Below, in pieces: positions 1 through 5,511 of a stretch of DNA of 5,571 bases. The DNA comes from Burkholderiaceae bacterium (GTDB lineage: Bacteria; Pseudomonadota; Gammaproteobacteria; Burkholderiales; Burkholderiaceae), in NCBI GenBank assembly GCA_025458735.1, contig JALORV010000429.1, positions 1 to 5,571 of the forward strand. The letters are read 5' to 3'. Made by a program: the position numbers and the translations under genes. Numbering within the stretch: the first letter of the stretch is position 1; every line of letters starts with the position of its first letter. The notes under the pieces are model-generated. The model had not been told where the DNA came from. It searched no databases and worked only from the letters and a program-made list of their open reading frames with translations.

Positions 1-1
1 G

Positions 2-919
2 AACTCCCGTCTCGGCCTGACCTTCACCCAGCCGCTGGGCGAGAGCACGCTGCGCGCGCGTTTCGAGACCGGCCTGACGATGCGCAACAGTTCACTCGTG
101 TCGCAGACTGAAACACCGGACTGGGGCGAGTGGCGGCGCACCCTGCTGCGCTGGTTCGAGGTGGCGCTCGACTCGAAGTACGGCACGGTCTCGCTCGGTC
201 AGGGGGCCACGGCCGCAAACGGTTCGACCGGGCTTGATGACAGTTTCACGTTCATCGCCGGTGCGACGGATTCGACCGACGGCTTCGCCTCGTTCCGGTT
301 CCGCAATGACGCCGGGGATTTGACCGCGGTTTCCATCGGCCAGGTGAACAGCGCCCTCGACGCGCTGCGACGTTTCCGCGTCCGTTATGACACGCCTGTG
401 TTCGGGGGCGTGATGCTGTCGACGTCCTACGGCAAGAACGTGCTCGTCCCGGCCGACAAGAACGATTACTACGACGCGGCGATCCGCTGGACCGGCGATA
501 TCGGCGAGATCGCCGTACGCAGCGCGCTCGGCTACCAGTGGATCGACAATCCGGATGGCGACCGGACGGAGCGGCTGGCCGGTTCGGTCAGCCTGCTGCA
601 CACGCCGACGGGCCTGAATCTCGCCCTTTCTGCCGGCGACCAGGTCGACGGGCCGAATTACTACTGGGTGCGGGCGGGCTGGCGGACCCGGTTCCTGGCG
701 GCAGGCACCACGTCGCTGTCAATCGATTACTACGATGGCAGCGACTTCCTTTCCAAGGGCGCAAAGACCGAGAACTACGGTGTCTATGCGGTACAGGACC
801 TCGACGACCTGTCGCTCAACCTTTACTTCGGTTGGCGTCGCTTCAAGTACAGCGACCAGCTCGGCAACACCTACCAGGACGCCGACGGAATCCTGGTCGG
901 TGCGCGCTGGTTCTTCTGA
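2..919 (+). CDS. Outer-membrane porin-like beta-barrel protein, 3' part (start lies outside the window)
   Basis: The frame is open from base 2 to a TGA at 917-919, giving 305 residues. The reading continues smoothly upstream of the first internal ATG (base 80), with barrel-like sequence such as SRLGLTFTQPLGESTLRARF, so that ATG is not the real start. The protein alternates short amphipathic strands rich in Tyr, Trp, Arg and Gly with turns rich in Asp and Asn (for example YYDAAIRWTGDIGEIAVRSA). It ends in GILVGARWFF, and a C-terminal Phe at the end of an amphipathic strand is the known recognition signature for outer-membrane barrel assembly. No conserved enzyme motif is visible. The family inference is a general or carbohydrate-type porin acting as a passive channel in the outer membrane; the substrate cannot be told. 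The following 125 bases hold no gene and no clear terminator. Confidence 0.8.
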   Translation, partial: NSRLGLTFTQPLGESTLRARFETGLTMRNSSLVSQTETPDWGEWRRTLLRWFEVALDSKYGTVSLGQGATAANGSTGLDDSFTFIAGATDSTDGFASFRFRNDAGDLTAVSIGQVNSALDALRRFRVRYDTPVFGGVMLSTSYGKNVLVPADKNDYYDAAIRWTGDIGEIAVRSALGYQWIDNPDGDRTERLAGSVSLLHTPTGLNLALSAGDQVDGPNYYWVRAGWRTRFLAAGTTSLSIDYYDGSDFLSKGAKTENYGVYAVQDLDDLSLNLYFGWRRFKYSDQLGNTYQDADGILVGARWFF

Positions 920-1044
920 CGGCCCGCGCGCTGGGGCAGGGACGAAGACGGGGTCCGGCAGCTCCGGCAAGCCTCGCTGCGGTCGTTAGTTGCGCGCGCG
1001 TCGAATCGCGCAATCGCTTGCATCAGGCGTGCGAAAATCCTCGC

Positions 1045-1242
1045 ATGCCCGCTGCCAGCCTCCCTGACGATTCCGCTGCGGTCCCGTCGCCCTGTGTGTC
1101 CGTGTGCAAGATGGACACGCGTCGCGGCCTGTGCACGGGCTGCGCGCGCAGCCTTGACGAGATCGCCGGTTGGGCGCGGTATTCCGACGCCGAGAAGCGC
1201 GCTGTCTGGCAGCGCATCGCCGAGCGGCGTGCGCAGGTCTGA
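1045..1242 (+). CDS. DUF1289 family small cysteine-rich protein
   Basis: This encodes 65 residues. Four cysteines are spaced C17-x3-C21-x8-C30-x2-C33 inside SPCVSVCKMDTRRGLCTGC, followed by RSLDEIAGWARYSDAEKRAV and a basic tail. This is the full DUF1289 signature (proline-Cys start, MD, CxGC, R-x-L-D-E-I-x-x-W), and the length is normal for the family. The cysteines probably bind a metal such as zinc; the role of the family is unknown. The ATG at 1045 fits where the family begins. No good Shine-Dalgarno precedes it; an AT-rich hexamer at 1033-1038 (GAAAAT) sits where a -10 box for a leaderless message would be, but no matching -35 is visible. The next gene starts 20 bases downstream on the same strand, suggesting one transcript. 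Confidence 0.85.
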   Translation: MPAASLPDDSAAVPSPCVSVCKMDTRRGLCTGCARSLDEIAGWARYSDAEKRAVWQRIAERRAQV

Positions 1243-1261
1243 GACCGAGGTGGCCGGCGCC

Positions 1262-2107
1262 ATGGCCCTGCCGGCTTCCGTGCACGTGTTCGAGCGCGGC
1301 TGGCTGTCGTCGAACAATGTGCTGCTGATCGACGACGACGATACGGCGACGCTGGTCGACACGGGCTACGTCAGCCATCGCGACCAGACCCTCGCGCTGG
1401 TGCAGGCCTCGCTCGACGGCCGCCGGCTGGCGCGCATCGTCAACACGCACCTGCACTCCGATCACTGCGGCGGCAACGCGCATCTGCAGCGCGCCAGCGG
1501 AGCGCGCATCGCGATCCCGCCGGGCCTGGCCGATGCCGTCGCGCGATGGGACGAGGACCAGCTGACCTTTCGCGCCACCGGCCAGCAGTGCGAACGCTTC
1601 GTGCACGATGAACTGCTGCAGCCGGACTCGACCCTGGTCATGGGCACGCGCGAATGGCGCATCCTGGCGGCGCCGGGCCACGATCCGCACTCGATCATGC
1701 TGTGGGACGCGGCCGACGGCATCCTGATCTCGGCCGACGCGCTGTGGCAGCACGGTTTCGGCGGAATCTTTCCCGAGATCGAGGGCGAGTCCGGTTTCGC
1801 CGAGCAGGCCGCGATGCTCGACCTGATCGGGCAACTGGCGCCGCGGCTCGTCATTCCCGGCCACGGCGCGCCGTTTTCGGATGTCGATGCGGCGCTGACG
1901 CGCGCCCGCGAACGTCTGGCCGCGCTGGCCTCCGACCCGGCGCGCAACGCGCGCCATGTGGCCAAGGCGCTGATCAAGTTCCTGCTGCTCGACGCGCGGG
2001 CGCTGCCGTTCGACGCGCTGGTGCGCCACCTGAGCGGGGCGCGCTATTTCCAGGTACGTTCGAGGCCGGCATCGTCGCCAACCGCGACGCCTGACGTCCC
2101 GGGCTGA
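1262..2107 (+). CDS. Metallo-beta-lactamase-fold hydrolase with an aberrant C-terminus
   Basis: This encodes 281 residues. Metal ligands are complete: H63, H65, D67 and H68 in NTHLHSDHCGG, H140 in PGHDPHS, D159 in ISADALW and H201 in IPGHG. This is a binuclear metal hydrolase of the MBL superfamily. The start MALPASVHVFERGWLSSNN matches, from memory, a proteobacterial subgroup of unassigned substrate; no signal peptide is seen, so it is probably cytoplasmic. ATG 1262 is preceded by GAGG about 12 bases upstream; an in-frame GTG at 1250 is possible but less likely. The fold is intact to about YFQ (residue 264), after which the tail becomes Ser/Pro/Arg-rich (VRSRPASSPTATPDVPG) instead of the expected C-terminal helices. 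The neighbouring frame at 2053-2094 reads GTFEAGIVANRDA then stop, which looks more protein-like. A small deletion or frameshift near 2050 is likely. The metal core should be unaffected; stability may not be. Confidence 0.85.
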   Translation: MALPASVHVFERGWLSSNNVLLIDDDDTATLVDTGYVSHRDQTLALVQASLDGRRLARIVNTHLHSDHCGGNAHLQRASGARIAIPPGLADAVARWDEDQLTFRATGQQCERFVHDELLQPDSTLVMGTREWRILAAPGHDPHSIMLWDAADGILISADALWQHGFGGIFPEIEGESGFAEQAAMLDLIGQLAPRLVIPGHGAPFSDVDAALTRARERLAALASDPARNARHVAKALIKFLLLDARALPFDALVRHLSGARYFQVRSRPASSPTATPDVPG

Positions 2108-2111
2108 CTGC

Positions 2112-2222
2112 TTACATGCAGGCGGCGGTGGCGAGCACCACGATCGCCACCACCGACCAGATCCCGGCAAAGGCGGTCAGGTCTCCGAACGGAACCAGTC
2201 GATCGTCCTCGGTTGGCGTCAT
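2112..2222 (-). CDS. Small single-helix membrane protein, 36 residues
   Basis: The protein reads MTPTEDDRLVPFGDLTAFAG then IWSVVAIVVLATAACM. It has a short acidic N-terminus and one hydrophobic stretch at about residues 15-35, long enough for one inner-membrane helix. Support for a real gene is the Shine-Dalgarno GGGGAGG (2228-2234) exactly 5 bases before ATG, and coding-style third positions (mostly G or C). Codons run without interruption to TAA at 2114-2112. It converges on the hydrolase gene with 4 bases between the stop codons. It belongs to no family I recognise. The Cys near the end is not in a lipobox position, so it is not a lipoprotein. A function cannot be assigned; single-helix proteins of this size often act as accessory subunits or regulators of membrane complexes. 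Confidence 0.6.
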   Translation of the reverse strand: MTPTEDDRLVPFGDLTAFAGIWSVVAIVVLATAACM

Positions 2223-2227
2223 GGCGG

Positions 2228-2234
2228 CCTCCCC
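2228..2234 (-). promoter_or_regulatory. Strong Shine-Dalgarno of the 36-residue membrane protein, abutted by a hairpin
   Basis: Read on the minus strand this is GGGGAGG, five bases before the ATG at 2222. Just upstream in the transcript, 2252-2236 forms a hairpin (GGGCGC, five-base loop, GCGCCC) ending one base before the Shine-Dalgarno. The hairpin could modulate ribosome access; that part is inference only. Confidence 0.6.
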
Positions 2235-2288
2235 GGGGCGCAACGCGCGCCCTGTTCACCCAGTATCGGGAACTCCGCCCCGGGTGTT

Positions 2289-2308
2289 GATCGTCCTGAA
2301 AGACGATC
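2289..2308. repeat. Inverted repeat in the 2223-2372 gap
   Basis: GATCGTC, six-base spacer CTGAAA, then GACGATC: a perfect 7-bp dyad. It lies about 70 bases upstream of the small membrane gene, read on the minus strand. It could be an operator or an RNA hairpin. No clear -35/-10 pair is visible around it and no T-run follows it, so neither role is established. Confidence 0.35.
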
Positions 2309-2354
2309 CGTGGCGCACCGCCTGCGCCTTAAGACCTGTGGATTAGCCTGCCCC

Positions 2355-2372
2355 GCGGCGCTGCGGCGCCGC
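2355..2372 (-). terminator. GC-rich hairpin directly after the DsrE stop codon
   Basis: On the minus strand the stop TGA (2375-2373) is followed at once by GCGGCGC, loop CGCA, GCGCCGC, a perfect 7-bp all-GC stem with a four-base loop. There is no T-run after it, so it is not a classical intrinsic terminator. It most likely protects the transcript 3' end or assists termination of the GcvH-like/DsrE pair. Confidence 0.45.
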
Positions 2373-2771
2373 TCAGAACACCAGCGTGCGCGTGGAAGGA
2401 TCGATCGCAGCCACCATCACGGTCGCCGCGCCGGCCTGGCCGTGGCACTCGGAAATCAGCGCCTCGCCTCGCCGATGTTCGGCGAGCGCCATGCTGCAGG
2501 CGAGCAAGCGCACACCCGCATCGGCCGCTTCCCGGATGAAGTCGGCCACCGTCTTGGTCTTCGCCGCGTCCGTGAAGGCCTGATCGGCCTCCCCGGCAAG
2601 CAGCCAGCGGACCGCGCTGGAAGTGAAGTGCATCTCGACGTCGAGCTCGAGTGCGCGCGCGGTCAGCGCGTAAACGAACGGCGCGGCGGCCTGGACCGGC
2701 CGCTCCGGCCCCGCCGACCAGACCACGATGACGATGCGCGAAACGCCGCCGGCGGCGGACTCAGTAGCCAC
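2373..2771 (-). CDS. DsrE family protein (sulfur-relay / peroxiredoxin-like fold)
   Basis: This encodes 132 residues. After a short N-terminal tail comes a hydrophobic strand SRIVIVVWSAGP, the opening beta strand of the DsrE/TusD fold, then a helix with VQAAAPFVYALTARAL and the segment LELDVEMHFTSSAV. The diagnostic motif is AGVRLLACSMALAEH, in which C92 sits at the usual active-site Cys of DsrE-family proteins; a second Cys is C109. Known relatives carry sulfur as a persulfide or act in sulfur relays; many stand-alone members have no assigned role. The start is GTG at 2771, overlapping the end of the GcvH-like gene by 11 bases, which implies translational coupling; no in-frame ATG fits better. 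Length is normal for the family. A GC-rich hairpin follows the stop. Its pairing with a lipoyl-domain protein suggests thiol or sulfur transfer chemistry, but this is inference. Confidence 0.8.
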   Translation of the reverse strand: MATESAAGGVSRIVIVVWSAGPERPVQAAAPFVYALTARALELDVEMHFTSSAVRWLLAGEADQAFTDAAKTKTVADFIREAADAGVRLLACSMALAEHRRGEALISECHGQAGAATVMVAAIDPSTRTLVF

Positions 2772-3246
2772 GATGGGGATCGATCTCCAGGTCGCCCTCG
2801 CCGAAGTCGTCGATCGGCAGGGCGGCCAGCTTGTCGCCGAGGCGCGGCTCGACCCAGGCGCGATAGGCGGCGCAGTCGAGCAGCGACGCGCGCTCGGTCT
2901 CGAGCGCGGTCGGTGCGATGCGCAGCAGCCAGCCCGCGCCGTAGCAGTCGGTGATGACGAAGTGGATGTTGTCGACCGCGGAGGTGTTGACCTCGACGAT
3001 GCGGCCGGAAATCGGCGCGTGCACCGCGACCGCCGTTTTCACGGTCTCCATCACACCGATCGACCGGTCGCGCGCCACCTCGGTGCCGACCGGCCGCGGC
3101 GTGAACAGCATGAACTGGCCATGCGCGGCCACCAGGTGCGTCGCACCCACCCGCGCCGTGCCATCGGCCTCGAGCCGCACCCACATGTCCTGCTCCGGCG
3201 CATACAGCACATCGGGAGCCAGCGCATCGAGAATGTTCGTCGGCAC
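2761..3246 (-). CDS. GcvH-like lipoyl-domain protein (possible lipoate-binding sulfur carrier)
   Basis: This encodes 161 residues. The GcvH fold is recognisable: LYAPEQDMWVRLEADGTARV matches the family opening (Y-x-x-E-H-x-W), and IGVMETVKTAVAVHAPISGR matches the lipoylation segment (VESVKA...PVSGE), with K70 as the expected lipoylated lysine. GAGWLLRI corresponds to the conserved AGGWIFKI. About 30 extra C-terminal residues, acidic and ending DPHRGY, exceed ordinary GcvH. No P, T or L proteins of glycine cleavage lie nearby; instead it is coupled to a DsrE-family gene. That context resembles LbpA, the lipoate-binding protein of the sHdr sulfur-oxidation pathway, but no sHdr subunits are in view. 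The start is GTG 3246, with AAAGG (3258-3254) seven bases upstream. Alternatives are a stray GcvH paralogue or an undescribed carrier. The fold is certain; the pathway is not. Confidence 0.8.
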   Translation of the reverse strand: MPTNILDALAPDVLYAPEQDMWVRLEADGTARVGATHLVAAHGQFMLFTPRPVGTEVARDRSIGVMETVKTAVAVHAPISGRIVEVNTSAVDNIHFVITDCYGAGWLLRIAPTALETERASLLDCAAYRAWVEPRLGDKLAALPIDDFGEGDLEIDPHRGY

Positions 3247-3251
3247 GAGTC

Positions 3252-3346
3252 AGCCTTTGAGCAAGGGAAGCACACGGGAAAGCGCAGGCACCCATTGTTG
3301 CACCACCGAGCGCGCTCCCTTCAACGGACAGGCCCCAGACCGGTCC
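3252..3346. repeat. 95-nt diverged direct repeat, copy A (next to the GcvH-like start)
   Basis: This copy aligns without gaps to 3411-3505, about 66 of 95 positions identical by hand count. The best conserved parts are the two ends: AGCCTTTGAGCAAGGGAAGC against AGCCTTCGAGAAAGGGGAGC, and CGGACAGGCC against AGGACAGGCC. On the minus strand the end of this copy supplies the Shine-Dalgarno of the GcvH-like gene. Its hairpin-forming parts have decayed relative to copy B. Confidence 0.7.
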
Positions 3347-3410
3347 GATCGCGCGAACACGCGCACCGCAACGGCAGCAGAAAGATTCGGAGCTTCCGGA
3401 TGCACGTCGC

Positions 3411-3505
3411 AGCCTTCGAGAAAGGGGAGCACGAGGGGAAACGCAGTTGCCCCTCGTTCTTTAAGAGAGCGCTCTTCCGCCACAGGACAGGCCACCGGCC
3501 TGTCC
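3411..3505. repeat. 95-nt diverged direct repeat, copy B (next to selC)
   Basis: This is the second copy of the 3252-3346 repeat, 159 bases away in the same orientation. It keeps two internal dyads: ACGAGGGG / CCCCTCGT (3431-3438 and 3450-3457, 11-base loop) and most of the long dyad that runs into selC (3472-3518). It probably belongs to a family of intergenic elements. Nothing in the 3347-3410 spacer looks coding or structured. Confidence 0.7.
3431..3457. repeat. Perfect 8-bp hairpin inside repeat copy B
   Basis: ACGAGGGG, an 11-base loop, then CCCCTCGT. On the plus strand it is followed by TCTTT. On the minus strand, the direction of selC and GcvH-like transcription, a pyrimidine-rich stretch GCTCCCCTTTC follows rather than a T-run, so termination there would be partial at best. 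Confidence 0.4.
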
Positions 3506-3518
3506 TGTGGCGGAAGAG
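3472..3518 (-). other. 22-bp perfect inverted repeat overlapping the 3' end of selC (terminator or processing hairpin)
   Basis: The arms 3472-3493 and 3497-3518 are perfectly complementary with a three-base loop ACC at 3494-3496. The arm 3518-3508, read on the minus strand, is the last 11 bases of the selenocysteine tRNA (CTCTTCCGCCA). The trailer therefore contains a perfect complement of the tRNA 3' acceptor strand plus CCA, ending in GGCGGAAGAG, which mimics the tRNA 5' end. No T-run follows, so classical intrinsic termination is doubtful. An inverted duplication of the tRNA end, or a structure that must be resolved during tRNA 3' processing, is possible. Confidence 0.75.
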
Positions 3519-3603
3519 TATGGGAGTCGAACCCACCAGGGATTGCTGGCAACCCCTACCAGATTTGAAGTCTGGCCGGCCCACCGGGGCACGACACTCT
3601 TCC
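3508..3603 (-). tRNA. selC: tRNA-Sec, anticodon TCA (selenocysteine tRNA)
   Basis: The gene is 96 nt with encoded CCA. The acceptor stem has 8 pairs (GGAAGAGT with ACTCTTCC), then G-CCA, the known bacterial tRNA-Sec end. The anticodon arm is CCAGA-CTTCAAA-TCTGG with anticodon TCA at 3568-3566. A long variable arm follows (AGGGGTTGC facing GCAATCCCT), then a T-arm containing GGGTTCGACTCCC. These are the hallmarks separating tRNA-Sec from tRNA-Ser, and the sequence closely follows the E. coli selC pattern. It lies 25 bases after the selB stop codon on the same strand, so it is probably cut out of a selA-selB-selC transcript. The tRNA is charged with serine, converted to selenocysteine by SelA and brought to UGA codons by SelB. 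The tRNA itself looks intact. Confidence 0.97.
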
Positions 3604-3628
3604 GCAGTCGAAAGGAGTTTACGCAACG

Positions 3629-5426
3629 TCACGGACCGGCCGCGGGCGGCGATTCCCGCCATGGATTGGCCTGTCGCACCAGGTGATCGTCGCGCACCCG
3701 CCGCGTGTAACCGACGCGGTCGAAGAACTCGAGAATCTGGATGGCGAGCTTGCGGCCGGTGCCGATGCGGTCGCGGAACTCGGCGGCGCGGGCCGCGCCA
3801 TGCTGACCGCCGCCGTGGTGAAGTAGTGATCGTGCGCCACCAGCGCCACGTCGCCGACGCGGGCCACCGTCTTCAACAGGGCGCGCACCTCGGTTTCGGG
3901 GATCCTCGTTTCGCGGGCGATGTCGCGCACACGCGGCGGGTCGAACTTGCGGTCGACCAGCAGCGGAGCGATGCGCTCCCAGCGCGCCCGCTGCTCGCGC
4001 CCGAGCTCGGCCTTGTGCGACGGCAGCGCGAGAAAGGCGCCGCGCCGCGCCAGCGCCCCCTCGGACAGCAGTTCATCGAGCATGGCGACGAAGGCCTCGG
4101 CGTCGAGTGCCGGCGCGATCATCCGACGCAGCCGCTGCTGCTCGACACCCGGCAGTTCCGGCTCGCGCTGATGCACCTGCCCGACGGCCGCGAGCGTCTG
4201 CTCGCGCAGCTGCTGCCAGTGCGTCGCGGCGAAGGCAATGCCCGCCGCCACGCGGGCTCCGCTGTCGGCCAGCAGCACGTCGCGCTCGTCGTCGCGCAGG
4301 TTCCACAGCGACTGCAATCGCGCCAGCGCGACCGGCTGCAGGCCCAGCCAGGCGCCGAGTGCCGCGCTGGCGCTGCCGTCGCGCACCTGCGCGAGGAAGG
4401 CCAGGCGCTGCGGCGCACGTCGCCCGCGGCGGGGAGCCGAGCCGGCCGGCGTGGCGTCCAGCACGCGGCCACCTCCGATGGTGCGCTGGGCCGAGGCGTC
4501 GCGGATCACGAAGCGGTCGCCGCGCGCCACTGCGAGCGGCCGATCGAGCGCGAAGGACACCAGCGCCTCTCCGCCTGCCTCGACGCGCGCGCGGTCGAGC
4601 ACTGCGAGCCGCGCCATGGCGTCGGCTGTGCCGTGATGCAGATGCAGGGTGCTGCCTTCGGCCAGTGCCTTCGCAACGCGCGGCGACAGGCGCAGGGAGG
4701 CATCGACGCGCTCGGTGAGGTTGGCGAGCGCCTCGTCCTGCACCCACATGCCGCGCTCGATCTGCGACTTTTCCAGCCCCGGCAGGTTCAGCGCGCAGCG
4801 CTCGCCGGCGCGGCCGGTCGCGGCGGGCCGATCCTGAGCATGCAGCGAGCGCACGCGCGATTGCAGCGGCTTGCCGTGCGGCCCAGGCGCCACCGCCACA
4901 TGGTCGCCGACGCGGACCTCGCCCGAGTGAACGGTGCCGGTGACCACCGTGCCGACCCCGGGCAGCGTGAAGCAGCGGTCGATCGCCATGCGGAAGCGGC
5001 CGTCGCCGCGTGCACGCGGCAGCTGCGACGCCGCGAGCAGATCGCGCGAGAGTTCGTCGATGCCTTCACCGCTGAGCGACGAGACGGCGACCACCGGCCA
5101 CGCTGCCGCCGCCGTGCCGGCCGTGCGCGCGGCAAGCTGGGCGCGGACTTCGTCGACCCGCGCCGGGGAAACGGCATCGATCTTGGTGAGCGCGACAGCG
5201 CCCTGCTCGATGCCGAGCAGCTGTGCACGAAGCGCTCGTGGCCCGGCACATCGATGAAACCGAGCCGGTCGGCGCCCTCCGCACCGACCGGCACGTAGGC
5301 GTAGCCGAGTTCGATCGAGATGCCGCGCTTGATTTCCTCGGGCAGACGATCGGTGTCGCGACCGGTCAGCCGCTTGACCAGCGATGTCTTGCCGTGATCG
5401 ATGTGGCCCGCAGTGCCGATCAGCAT
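3629..5426 (-). pseudogene. selB: Selenocysteine-specific elongation factor SelB, broken by two frame-changing internal deletions
   Basis: SelB is the GTPase that brings Sec-tRNA to UGA codons marked by a SECIS hairpin. ATG 5426 opens with [20 protein letters not shown] (G1), then [11 protein letters not shown] (G2 region) and [12 protein letters not shown] (G3, ending at residue 68, base 5223). The expected NMLAG...REHL block of about 33 residues is absent, and coding resumes in another frame from base 5223 with [16 protein letters not shown] (G4). That frame carries the EF-Tu-like beta-barrel domains ([31 protein letters not shown]) and winged helices to AHDHYFTTAAV (base 3805). After a second frame change between about 3804 and 3788 it reads AAEFRDRIGTGRKLAIQILE to TGA at 3631-3629. 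About 20 residues are missing there. Intact SelB has roughly 610-640 residues; about 590 remain over three segments. If the sequence is right, no full SelB can be made. Confidence 0.85.
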
Positions 5427-5472
5427 GAAGGGGGGACTTTGCGAAGAGGGGCTTTGCGAAGAGGGACTTTAC
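5427..5472 (-). repeat. Three tandem 15-16 nt repeats directly before the selB start codon
   Basis: On the plus strand the units are GAAGGGGGGACTTTGC (5427-5442), GAAGAGGGGCTTTGC (5443-5457) and GAAGAGGGACTTTAC (5458-5472). On the minus strand they make a pyrimidine-rich leader of CAAAG-(T/C)-CCC(T/C)... units that touches the ATG. No Shine-Dalgarno is present: the bases just before ATG are CCCCCCTTC. There is no alternative in-frame start before the stop TAA at 5473-5471. Translation of selB may depend on coupling to selA or on S1-type unstructured-leader initiation. Confidence 0.7.
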
Positions 5473-5511
5473 GCAGCCTGCCGCTGCATCAGCGTGCGGC
5501 GCACGGCGCCT

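Noticed and set aside
986..2170. A 394-codon minus-strand frame opposite the DUF1289 and MBL genes
   Set aside because: The plus strand carries clear family motifs in both genes. The antisense product is Arg-rich and shows no domain.
2346..2375. The DsrE stop TGA read as a selenocysteine codon, since a hairpin follows and selC is nearby
   Set aside because: Read-through adds only nine further codons before TAA. The hairpin starts immediately after TGA, and its four-base loop (CGCA) lacks the G-U features of a bacterial SECIS loop. The protein is already full length.
3252..3505. CRISPR array
   Set aside because: There are only two diverged 95-nt copies, with internal dyads, no short identical repeats with regular spacers, and no cas genes.
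3472..3603. An attL/attR-type direct duplication of the tRNA 3' end, as left by an integrative element
   Set aside because: The duplicated tRNA end is inverted and adjacent, not a direct repeat at a distance. No integrase or other mobility gene is in the window.
3250..3662. Minus-strand frames across selC and the repeats (about 100-113 codons)
   Set aside because: They read straight through the tRNA and the inverted repeats, and have no family resemblance.
5215..5230. Programmed ribosomal frameshifting in selB
   Set aside because: No slippery heptamer is evident. A simple frameshift would not restore the roughly 33 conserved residues that are missing.
2728..5298. A very long open frame on the plus strand (856 codons) across DsrE, GcvH-like, selC and selB
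   Set aside because: It runs antisense to four well-supported features, including a tRNA. Its composition is the Arg/Ala/Gly/His-rich pattern of a high-GC shadow frame, with no recognisable domain.
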